Shown one piece after another: positions 1 through 5,655 of a stretch of 5,762 bases of DNA (position 1 is its first letter; each line of letters begins with the position of its first letter). The translations under genes were made by a program, and so were the position numbers. Source of the DNA: an uncultured Blautia sp. (GTDB taxonomy: Bacteria > Bacillota > Clostridia > Lachnospirales > Lachnospiraceae); contig CAAFRY010000114.1 in the NCBI GenBank assembly GCA_900765525.1, positions 1 through 5,762 on the forward strand. Direction: 5' to 3'. The notes beneath the pieces are model-generated. The model made no database searches. It was not told the DNA's origin and saw only the letters and a list, made by a program, of their open reading frames with translations.

Positions 1-90
1 AGCCACCGCTACGCCTCATTCCTCCGCCTTGCAGAATGAAAATTCATTCTACGTCATTATGCTGAAAATGAACGTGCCAGTACACTGGTG
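1..90. repeat. GC-rich, palindrome-bearing intergenic block at the left edge, possibly part of a dispersed repeat
   Basis: The first 32 bases are clearly richer in G+C than the AT-rich DNA at 90-193. They are followed by two inverted repeats, at 33-50 and 77-88 (CCAGT-AC-ACTGG). Only very short frames are open here. The change in composition and the density of palindromes suggest a dispersed intergenic element cut by the window edge, or the control region of a gene to the left. This is inference from composition and symmetry; no second copy exists in the window to prove a repeat. Confidence 0.3.
33..50. promoter_or_regulatory. 18-bp palindrome resembling a TetR-family operator
   Basis: AGAATGAA-AA-TTCATTCT has perfect 8-bp arms around a 2-bp centre. 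The GAATGA...TCATTC core resembles operators bound by TetR-family repressors in Firmicutes, for example the Bacillus FadR-type site built on TGAATGA...TCATTCA. It lies about 145 bp past the end of the symporter gene, so if it is an operator it would serve a gene to the left of the window. It could instead be one arm pair of a structured repeat. Confidence 0.35.
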
Positions 91-148
91 TCCTGTTTTA
101 TGAAAATTCTAAGGTATTTTGTGAAAACAGTAAATGGAAAATTCTAAT

Positions 149-183
149 AAAAACTGTGATATTTTATAAATCCCTCTGTTTTT
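149..183 (-). terminator. Weak candidate terminator after the symporter gene
   Basis: On the minus strand, AAAAAC at 183-178 can pair with GTTTTT at 154-149. Two further G-C pairs (176/156 and 174/158) are separated by mismatches, and the right arm runs into TTTTTATT. The hairpin begins about 10 nt after the symporter stop codon, which is the expected place for the end of the operon. The stem is poor and A/T-rich, so the call is weak. Confidence 0.22.
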
Positions 184-193
184 TGTTTCACTA

Positions 194-1621
194 TCAGGCT
201 TTTTCAACTCCCGTTTCTGAACTTTTTTCCAAGCTCATTCGCCTCTCCTCCAATGTCTTCTCTATCTCAGCCATTTTTTCTCTTGTAAGAGGATAAAATT
301 TCATGGAAATCACAGAAGCCACATGTCCCAATATGGGAACAATGCAAAAGCAGAACATCATAGTCCAGTAAAACTTTTCGCTTATCCAAGTATCTGTGGG
401 AATCTGACCTTTGGATACTCCTGCAAAGGCTAACGCAAAGCCTACAATTGTAGTGGCAAAAGAAGAAATAATCTTGTCTACAAAGGTGAACACCGTTCCC
501 ACAATTCCCGGGATAAATTTACCGGAACGATACTCCTCATAGTCCGCACAGTCTGCAATCATTGGGTTTAGAATATTGTTTGTAATTCCAGTCATACAGG
601 CCTGTACCACAAAAATTATCAAAAAAGGCATATAATTTTTTTCATTGGCTCCCATAACAAACATAATAACCAGACAGATAAGGCTTCCCCAGGTAGCTGC
701 AAGAAATGGCTTTTTCAAACCAAACCTTCTGGCCAGATAGATACCTCCCATGCTGACAACCAGTACCGGCCACACCTTTACGGAGGCATAGGTTCCCTGT
801 AGGGCATTGTTCAAAATACAGTTAGAAAAAATATATACCGTCACACCCTGCATCAAGGTAAGAGCCAATTTATCTGTACTGGCGGCAATAATCAACATCT
901 GCAGGGCTCTGTTTTTGGAAATCACATTCCACATATCCCGAAAACCGACTTTCTGGTTTTTATTACTGCTTAAATAGTGTTCCGGTTTATCTCTTTCTGC
1001 AATACCAATACAGGCAAGAACAGAGCAAAGCAGCATCATCCCTGCCACTACAAGAGACATATCTCCCCACAAATCAGGATTTTGCAGCTGTCCCTCATAA
1101 TTAGGCGCCATCCAAGTCATTAAAATCAGTGGGAATAGAGCATTTAAAATAGCGTTAAAACCACTGTTAAAAACAGCAAAAAGGGGCCTCTGCTTGGGAC
1201 TTTTGGTCAAGACTGCCTGTGCAGCTCTGGTACATGTAGTCTGAAAAGTATATCCGATAACGTAAATTGCATAAAACAGAGTTGTAAAAATATATCCGCC
1301 TGTCACACCGATATTTTCCGGACAATGGAAAATTGCAATCAATGCTCCTGCCACAATCAGGCATCCTGCCATCATAAAAGGTCTGAACTTCCCGAATCTG
1401 GTATCTGTACGGTCAATCAAAACACCGATAGGCGGGTCAGTTACTCCGTCAAAAACTCTCATAACTGTTGCGATAATTCCCACAATTACCGCCGACAGTC
1501 CTATGATGTTCTGTGTAAAAAACATATAGTATCCAATCATAGACAAGGCTGTGTTGGATGAAATTCCATTTAGTGCAAACAATGCTATCTGCCAGTTTTT
1601 TGTTTCTTTCTGTTTTCCCAT
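194..1621 (-). CDS. GPH-family (MelB-like) sugar:cation symporter, MFS
   Basis: Probable inner-membrane symporter of the glycoside-pentoside-hexuronide:cation family, a branch of the MFS; it would import a glycoside or sulfated sugar with Na+ or H+. Numbering from the ATG at 1621 gives 475 residues, normal for the family, with many hydrophobic segments consistent with 12 helices. Residues 55-64 (RVFDGVTDPP) match the helix II motif of MelB, in which two aspartates (here D58 and D62) bind the coupling cation. They are followed by the loop DRTDTRFGKFRP (70-81). The 4-5 loop holds SPKQRPLF, and around residue 350-390 is the second GPH signature, ADCADYEEYRSGKF. The C-terminus (LTREKMAEIEKTLEERR) is typical. 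An upstream in-frame TTG at 1627 is unlikely because it sits only 3 nt from the AAAGGA ribosome site. The gene lies 82 nt after the sulfatase with no terminator between, so they are probably co-transcribed. The substrate cannot be read from sequence. Confidence 0.93.
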   Translation of the reverse strand: MGKQKETKNWQIALFALNGISSNTALSMIGYYMFFTQNIIGLSAVIVGIIATVMRVFDGVTDPPIGVLIDRTDTRFGKFRPFMMAGCLIVAGALIAIFHCPENIGVTGGYIFTTLFYAIYVIGYTFQTTCTRAAQAVLTKSPKQRPLFAVFNSGFNAILNALFPLILMTWMAPNYEGQLQNPDLWGDMSLVVAGMMLLCSVLACIGIAERDKPEHYLSSNKNQKVGFRDMWNVISKNRALQMLIIAASTDKLALTLMQGVTVYIFSNCILNNALQGTYASVKVWPVLVVSMGGIYLARRFGLKKPFLAATWGSLICLVIMFVMGANEKNYMPFLIIFVVQACMTGITNNILNPMIADCADYEEYRSGKFIPGIVGTVFTFVDKIISSFATTIVGFALAFAGVSKGQIPTDTWISEKFYWTMMFCFCIVPILGHVASVISMKFYPLTREKMAEIEKTLEERRMSLEKSSETGVEKA

Positions 1622-1630
1622 TCCCAATTT

Positions 1631-1636
1631 TCCTTT
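1631..1636 (-). promoter_or_regulatory. Ribosome binding site that fixes the symporter start
   Basis: AAAGGA on the minus strand lies 9 nt before the ATG at 1621 but only 3 nt before the in-frame TTG at 1627. The spacing favours the ATG and drops two residues from the longest frame. Confidence 0.7.
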
Positions 1637-1703
1637 CTTTTGCTATAGATATGCTGCCAGTAAATCTGCCGCATTTTATGTTTACCTTCTCCTATAAATT
1701 TTC

Positions 1704-3437
1704 TTATAAATAGTTTTTGATACTGCGGATGAGAGCCTCTTGATAAGACGGCTCTGCCTCTTGTTCTATTAACTCCAATACCTTTTTCTCATTTGCATCG
1801 CTGCCCAGCAGGGCCAGCTTTTCTCTGAATTCAACCTGCTGTCTGACAGATAAAGTCCCCATATAAATGATTGCCGCCTTTGCTGCTTTCTTATTTTTTA
1901 ATCCTGTGCTTTCTCCTTCCATTTCCGCTCTTTTCCCATATTTTTTTATAAGTTCAGGCGAAATTTCTCCTGTCATCGGAATTCCCAGACGGATAAACTG
2001 CTCCTGTGGCGCTTCATTTTCTAACATCAGCTCCCTCATAAGCAGAATCATTTTTCTCTGTATTTCCGGGTTATGTATGGAAGCTTTCTGTTGAGAATCC
2101 TTTTCCAAATCAAAAAGCATAGTTCCATACCAGTATGGATTAAAAGGGGCTTTTGCCGGAATTTTTAGAACCTTTGCACCTTTTGTAAAGGAAAATCCCT
2201 CATATAACTCCATATTTTTTAGCTCTTCTATCTGGAATTGTGCGTTCATGTGACAGGGCATAAGGGTATAGTCATACAAAGGTTCATTGTCAGCATGAAG
2301 AGGCCCATGCATATAAACATATCTGCCGTCAGTCACATTGACATGGCCTCCGAAAATCCCAAACAAGGCAGCCTTACGAATAGGTTTGTCCTCCCAAATA
2401 GCAGGAGTCATACTTTTTCCATCCATGAATTCCGGACCGTCAATCTGGAAATATTCTGCCAAAGTAGGCACAATATCCACAGTCTGCGCCAAAGCTCTCC
2501 GTCTCTGGCCGGGCTGGGGATTTCGGGGGTCATGGATAAAAAACGGGGAGTGTACAATCTCTTCATACATAGGCTGAATGTTCTTGCCCATCCATTCCTT
2601 TTCTCCAAGCATAAAACCATGGTCTGTATTGACAATCAGCATGGTATCCTTCCACATATCATGGCTGTCCATAAAGTCCAGCACCTTTCCCAGGTAAGTA
2701 TCACACATACTCATCAATGCTCCATACTCAAACCGCACATGTTCTGTCGCCTCCTCTCCATATTCATTTTTTCCGTAATCCGGCCAGTCCAGATTTTTGC
2801 CATGATAGTCATGAGGATATAAATCCTTATAGCTCTGCTGGGTATAAAAAGGCTCATGGGGGTCAAAGGCTTCAATCTGCAGAAACCAGTTATCCTCCTG
2901 TGCGTTTCTTTCCAGGAAATCCAGTCCTGCCCGGAAAGTTCTGGCCTGGGGCATGGAATCCTCTGTGGTAAGAAACTCTCTGTTTACCCAGTCATGCCTC
3001 CAGTTCTGCCCTGCTTTTCTTTTGGACAGCGTGTCGGGAAAATCCGGCCATTTTACCTGCCCTTTCCAGGGGTCTCCCTGCTGCCCCCGGATGATTTCAT
3101 GGCTGTCAAACTTTGTAAGATAACAGGAACCTCCGTCTTCCCAATAGTGGAAATGGTCCGTACATATATGGGTGTATATCCCTCCTTTCTTTAATCTCGT
3201 TATAATAGAATCATCATATGGGTGCATAGGTGTCCAAAAGGTATGAAGGAAATTATATCTTCCTGTATGCAGCTCTCTTCTGGCCGGCATACAGGGCATA
3301 CTTCCTCCATAAAACCTTTCAAAGGTTGTGGTTTTTTCTCCAAGCCTTTCAAAATTCGGCATTTTCGTCCAGTTACATCCATAGTTTGGAAGAAACTCTC
3401 TGTTTAGAGAGTCAAACATTACCATAATTGCTTTCAT
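1704..3437 (-). CDS. Cytoplasmic S1-type (formylglycine) sulfatase
   Basis: Hydrolyses a sulfate ester, presumably from an imported carbohydrate. It is an arylsulfatase/alkaline-phosphatase-superfamily (SulfAtlas S1-type) protein of 577 residues. Visible motifs in order: metal ligand D9 in MFDSLNRE; the maturation motif C49-M-P-A-R53 with downstream GR at 59-60, where C49 would become formylglycine; H194 in FDPHEPF; D272-H273 in NTDHGFMLGE; K285 in WMGKN; DIVPTL at 321-326; and LFDLEKD at 441-447, the usual C-terminal subdomain strand. The second aspartate of the common DD pair is S10 here. The protein starts straight into the first beta strand with no signal peptide, so it should act in the cytoplasm. 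About 130 residues follow the LFDLEKD strand, more than usual, ending in charged, probably helical sequence. The Cys-type centre requires a maturase (anSME in anaerobes), absent here. AGGAGA lies 5 nt before the ATG. The specific substrate and S1 subfamily are not identified. Confidence 0.95.
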   Translation of the reverse strand: MKAIMVMFDSLNREFLPNYGCNWTKMPNFERLGEKTTTFERFYGGSMPCMPARRELHTGRYNFLHTFWTPMHPYDDSIITRLKKGGIYTHICTDHFHYWEDGGSCYLTKFDSHEIIRGQQGDPWKGQVKWPDFPDTLSKRKAGQNWRHDWVNREFLTTEDSMPQARTFRAGLDFLERNAQEDNWFLQIEAFDPHEPFYTQQSYKDLYPHDYHGKNLDWPDYGKNEYGEEATEHVRFEYGALMSMCDTYLGKVLDFMDSHDMWKDTMLIVNTDHGFMLGEKEWMGKNIQPMYEEIVHSPFFIHDPRNPQPGQRRRALAQTVDIVPTLAEYFQIDGPEFMDGKSMTPAIWEDKPIRKAALFGIFGGHVNVTDGRYVYMHGPLHADNEPLYDYTLMPCHMNAQFQIEELKNMELYEGFSFTKGAKVLKIPAKAPFNPYWYGTMLFDLEKDSQQKASIHNPEIQRKMILLMRELMLENEAPQEQFIRLGIPMTGEISPELIKKYGKRAEMEGESTGLKNKKAAKAAIIYMGTLSVRQQVEFREKLALLGSDANEKKVLELIEQEAEPSYQEALIRSIKNYL

Positions 3438-3462
3438 ATCTGTCTCCTTTTATCTTTAATTT

Positions 3463-3479
3463 TCCCATCTGATTTGGGA
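3463..3479. promoter_or_regulatory. Inverted GGGA half-sites in the sulfatase leader
   Basis: TCCCA and TGGGA flank 7 bases, 26-42 bp upstream of the sulfatase ATG. The arms carry the same TGGGA found in the operator at 3536-3549 but arranged outward in the opposite order. It may be an accessory regulator contact, a small leader hairpin (5-bp stem) just before the ribosome site, or chance in this T/A-rich stretch. Confidence 0.25.
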
Positions 3480-3535
3480 TTCTCTCTGTTTTTGGTTTTT
3501 CTGATGAAAATTTCCCATTTACTTTTCTACTTTTT

Positions 3536-3549
3536 TGGGAACGTTCCCA
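3536..3549. promoter_or_regulatory. LacI-family operator in front of the sulfatase-symporter unit
   Basis: TGGGAACGTTCCCA is a perfect 14-bp palindrome centred on a CpG (3542/3543), the form bound by LacI-family proteins, whose hinge-helix leucine inserts at the central CpG step. It lies 99 bp upstream of the sulfatase ATG and just after the regulator gene. Its half-site GGGAACG recurs in the palindrome at the regulator's own promoter, which ties both sites to the regulator at 3598-4632. No clear -35/-10 pair for the sulfatase promoter could be picked out around it, so where the repressor acts relative to polymerase is not shown. Confidence 0.78.
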
Positions 3550-3557
3550 TTTTTAAG

Positions 3558-3590
3558 AAAAGAAAAAGAATTTTCTATTCTTTTTCTCTT
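3558..3590 (-). terminator. A/U-rich hairpin after the LacI-family gene
   Basis: Arms 3558-3571 and 3577-3590 pair over 14 positions, with one G-U wobble when transcribed from the minus strand, around a 5-nt loop. The hairpin starts 7 nt past the regulator's stop codon and its 3' arm is U-rich (TTCTTTTTCTTTTCTT). It probably separates the regulator transcript from the sulfatase unit. The stem has few G-C pairs, so it may terminate only partly. Confidence 0.45.
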
Positions 3591-3597
3591 GGCTTAT

Positions 3598-4632
3598 TCA
3601 GCTGTCTCCACAGATATTTCTGACAGACCGGCGTATTTCAAATGTGTAAGGAACGGATACATCCATATAGGAAAGTTCCTGGTCCCTTATAACCTCCATC
3701 ATCAATTGCCCGCACTGTCTTCCATAATCAAAATCCGGAAGTGAAACCGCAGTAATCAAAGCATCCTTTGTCTCTGCAGTAACCCCTCGTTCCACTGCCA
3801 CAACAGAATAGTCTTTACGAAGCTCCAGCCCTCTTTCGGAAAAATAATTGATAAGGCTGTTGGCAAAATCCACGCTGTCAACAAATAATGCCGTAGCTTT
3901 TTTTTCTGCGTAAAGCTGAAAGGCCTGTGCCAGTTTCTCCGGCATACATATTTTTTTATCACGCAAATCCAGAAAATCATCCGGCTCATCCTGCAGCTGA
4001 TAGGTCCTGCACATCTCCTGGTAAGCCAACCAGCGGCGTTCTTTCATTTTATTGGAGCTGCTGTGATAGACCATAACGGTCAGAATTTTTTTATGTCCAT
4101 TGGCCAAAAGATAAGAATAAGCATCCCGGCTGTACTGATAATTTCCCATATATACCCGAAAACCTTTATGAATATCTACCCGCTCTCCGGTATACACAAT
4201 AGGCCTGTATTCTTTCATCTTCTCCTTTTGGACTTCATCATCCATATCTCCCAGCAAAATCAGCCCGTCCACTCTTTTTTCCTCCAAAAAGCGGATTCCC
4301 TTCTCAAATTCTTCCGTTAATTCCATCTGGGGAGAATTTATCAAAAGCAGGGAATATCCGGCTTGACTCAGTATGCTGTTGATTCCTGCCAGCCTTGTAC
4401 TCAGAGACTTATTGAAAAGGGCATGGGAATCTATACCCAAAACTCCTATAACCTGGCTGCTGGCGCCTCTAAGACCTCTGGCAATCCCGTTTGGATAATA
4501 ATTCAGCTCCTTTATAGCCTGCATTACCGCCCGCTCTGCCTTTTCACTGACGGAACCTCCTGTCAGAACCCTTGATACAGTACTTTTTGAAACTCCTGCA
4601 TATTTGGCTACATCTAATATTGATACACTCAT
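3598..4632 (-). CDS. LacI-family transcriptional regulator
   Basis: Probable repressor of the sulfatase-symporter unit and of itself. From the ATG at 4632 it has 344 residues, standard for the family. The N-terminal helix-turn-helix spans about residues 5-24 (ILDVAKYAGVSKSTVSRVL) with recognition positions K16, S17 and R21. It leads to the hinge NYYPNGIARGLR, in which L54 corresponds to the leucine that opens the central CpG of operators. The rest (about 60-344) is a periplasmic-binding-protein-like effector domain, beginning VIGVLGID. The usual GF-D-D motif late in the domain is replaced by AVERG and the familiar NDxxA by VDFA, so the ligand pocket may be unusual. A longer frame from a TTG at 4662 is rejected: GGAGAG sits 6 nt before the ATG, and the extra codons would fall in the operator and predicted transcription start. 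The effector is unknown; a sulfated or desulfated sugar is inferred from context. Confidence 0.95.
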   Translation of the reverse strand: MSVSILDVAKYAGVSKSTVSRVLTGGSVSEKAERAVMQAIKELNYYPNGIARGLRGASSQVIGVLGIDSHALFNKSLSTRLAGINSILSQAGYSLLLINSPQMELTEEFEKGIRFLEEKRVDGLILLGDMDDEVQKEKMKEYRPIVYTGERVDIHKGFRVYMGNYQYSRDAYSYLLANGHKKILTVMVYHSSSNKMKERRWLAYQEMCRTYQLQDEPDDFLDLRDKKICMPEKLAQAFQLYAEKKATALFVDSVDFANSLINYFSERGLELRKDYSVVAVERGVTAETKDALITAVSLPDFDYGRQCGQLMMEVIRDQELSYMDVSVPYTFEIRRSVRNICGDS

Positions 4633-4638
4633 ATTATT

Positions 4639-4644
4639 CTCTCC
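4639..4644 (-). promoter_or_regulatory. Ribosome binding site that fixes the LacI-family start
   Basis: GGAGAG on the minus strand, 6 nt before the ATG at 4632. It lies downstream of the alternative TTG at 4662 and so supports the shorter protein, which begins MSVSILDVAKYAG as in typical family members. Confidence 0.8.
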
Positions 4645-4664
4645 ATTTGGTATCGTTCCCAAAT
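4645..4664. promoter_or_regulatory. Operator-like palindrome at the regulator's own promoter
   Basis: ATTTGGTATCGTTCCCAAAT pairs at 8 of 10 symmetric positions and is centred on a CpG (4654/4655). Its right half CGTTCCCA is identical to that of the perfect operator at 3536-3549; the left half differs at two bases. It covers the expected transcription start, about 4660, and ends just before the ribosome site, so binding should block the regulator's own transcription. The weaker left half suggests lower affinity than at the sulfatase operator. Confidence 0.7.
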
Positions 4665-4666
4665 TT

Positions 4667-4695
4667 ATAGTACCTATTCTTTTTCAAAATGTCAA
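4667..4695 (-). promoter_or_regulatory. Sigma-A-type promoter of the LacI-family gene
   Basis: On the minus strand a perfect -35 TTGACA (4695-4690) is followed after 17 bp by TACTAT (4672-4667), a 4/6 match to TATAAT. The predicted start falls near 4660, inside the operator-like palindrome, leaving a leader of about 28 nt to the ATG at 4632. Confidence 0.7.
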
Positions 4696-4726
4696 TACAA
4701 AATCCTATATTTCTATAAATTTCCGT

Positions 4727-4751
4727 AACAGTTCAGCCTTGCTGAACCGTT
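4727..4751 (-). terminator. Strong hairpin at the end of the DUF218 gene
   Basis: Arms 4727-4737 and 4741-4751 form an 11-bp stem with one G-U wobble and a 3-nt loop, starting inside the stop codon of the DUF218 gene. The stem is stable (GGTTCAGC/GCTGAACT), but what follows on the minus strand is ACGGAAATTTATAG, with no real U run. It may act as a weak or factor-assisted terminator or as a 3'-end stabiliser. It separates this gene from the regulator promoter, whose -35 begins about 30 nt further on. Confidence 0.5.
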
Positions 4752-5502
4752 ATAAATTTCCAACCATCTTATCTTTCACTACCCCTAAAAACTCCCGCAG
4801 CAGGTAATTAGGCAGCAGAAAACCTTTGCTTTTTGCAGGTATGGGGTAAATATGGCAATCTGTTTTCTTCCTGGCAATGGCAACGCTTCGGAATACATGA
4901 AAGTTGCTGGTAACCATACCCAAGCATAAATTTTTCGTGTGGCTTTCATGCCGTTCCTTTAAAAGTTCAAAGGTAAACTCCAAGTTTTCGCTGGTACTGG
5001 CAGATTTCTCTTCTAAAATCAGCCGAGCCCCGGAAATCCCCATTTTTCTCAGCTCCTCATACATACATTGAGCCTCAGAAATACCTTCGTCCGGCCCCTT
5101 TCCACCGGAAAGCACAGCCTTTGTTTCCGGGTTCTGCTCCAGATATGCCCGGGCCCGGTCTATACGGTACCACAGGGACAGACTTGGTCTGGTTCCTTTC
5201 ACCTGGGCTCCCAGCACCACCAGGTAGTCCAGATTTTTCTTCGGCTGCCTGGACATAGCTGTCTGCAGCCTTAGGATTCCCAAAAAAAGAGCTAAAGCCA
5301 AAATACCAACAGTTAATAAGCATCCGTTTTTCAAAATCACCGGAATCCAGCCACCTCTGAAAAGGATGGCTGCCCCTGTAAAGCAAACGCCAAAAACAGC
5401 CCATATAACAGGAAATTTAGAAGACAGACCTACATAAAGAACCAAACCGCCAAAATAACAAAAGCAGAGGATGCCTGCTGTCAGCAATATAAATTCCGCC
5501 AT
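4750..5502 (-). CDS. YdcF/ElyC/SanA-like DUF218 membrane protein
   Basis: A 250-residue protein of the DUF218 (YdcF-like) family, whose members are linked to cell-envelope functions such as SanA and ElyC in enterobacteria; the biochemical activity here is not known. Three hydrophobic segments at about 3-24, 30-48 and 60-78 anchor it in the membrane. The DUF218 fold follows: DYLVVLGAQVKG (92-103), RIDRARAYLEQNP (113-125), LSGGKGPDEGISEAQCM (131-147), EEKSASTSEN (164-173) and VTSNFHVFRS (197-206), in the expected order for the family. The start at 5502 is well supported: AAGGAGAG lies 7 nt upstream. That site falls inside the first copy of a direct repeat in the adjoining element, so the repeat block provides the translation signal. 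No convincing promoter was found upstream. A functional link to the sulfatase locus is not evident. Confidence 0.9.
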   Translation of the reverse strand: MAEFILLTAGILCFCYFGGLVLYVGLSSKFPVIWAVFGVCFTGAAILFRGGWIPVILKNGCLLTVGILALALFLGILRLQTAMSRQPKKNLDYLVVLGAQVKGTRPSLSLWYRIDRARAYLEQNPETKAVLSGGKGPDEGISEAQCMYEELRKMGISGARLILEEKSASTSENLEFTFELLKERHESHTKNLCLGMVTSNFHVFRSVAIARKKTDCHIYPIPAKSKGFLLPNYLLREFLGVVKDKMVGNL

Positions 5503-5513
5503 TTCTTCACTCT

Positions 5514-5544
5514 CCTTGTACTTTATAGTCTATACTTCCTTGGC
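5514..5544. repeat. Direct repeat, copy 1 (carries the DUF218 ribosome site)
   Basis: It begins CCTTGTACTTTATAGTCTAT and matches copy 2 at 5580-5610 in 25 of 31 positions, 19 of the first 20. The minus-strand reading AAGGAGAG at its left end is the ribosome binding site of the DUF218 gene. Confidence 0.75.
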
Positions 5545-5579
5545 TGCCGTCGGAACCGGCATTGGCCCAGATGAAAGTC

Positions 5580-5610
5580 CCTTGTACTTTACAGTCTATG
5601 TTCCCTTTGG
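5580..5610. repeat. Direct repeat, copy 2
   Basis: It begins CCTTGTACTTTACAGTCTAT, exactly 66 bp from copy 1. Because 66 is a multiple of three, both copies read in one minus-strand frame as GNIDCKVQG and GSIDYKVQG. That frame has no start and is closed by TAG just upstream, at 5631-5629. Confidence 0.75.
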
Positions 5611-5624
5611 GCGGCCGGGCCGCC
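5610..5624. repeat. 15-bp GC palindrome
   Basis: GGCGGCC-G-GGCCGCC, perfect 7-bp arms made only of G and C around a single base. It would form a very stable hairpin in RNA or a cruciform in DNA. There is no U run on either side, so a classical terminator is unlikely. Confidence 0.7.
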
Positions 5625-5655
5625 GGCTATTGGAAGCCTGGCTGTCAAGCATATA

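Noticed and set aside
102..147. Direct repeat GAAAATTCTAA at 102-112 and 137-147
   Set aside because: Only 11 bp, in very AT-rich DNA, with no associated element; chance is likely.
1617..1627. TTGGGAATGGGAA on the minus strand at the symporter start, resembling regulator half-sites
   Set aside because: The two GGGAA units are in direct, not inverted, orientation, lack the central CpG, and are explained by the start codon region.
1585..1674. Small minus-strand frame of 29 codons starting with ATG in the sulfatase-symporter gap (MRQIYWQHIYSK...)
   Set aside because: It overlaps the symporter start out of frame, its possible ribosome site is badly spaced, and its composition is not protein-like; probably chance.
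2238..2822. A 194-codon open frame on the plus strand opposite the sulfatase gene
   Set aside because: It lies entirely antisense to a gene with clear catalytic motifs and shows no domain of its own; it is a shadow frame.
5514..5610. CRISPR-like array
   Set aside because: Only two diverged repeat copies, a spacer of 35 bp with no further units, and no cas genes.
5643..5648. Perfect TTGACA on the minus strand as a promoter for the DUF218 gene
   Set aside because: The positions 16-18 bp downstream fall in the all-GC palindrome, so there is no -10 element.
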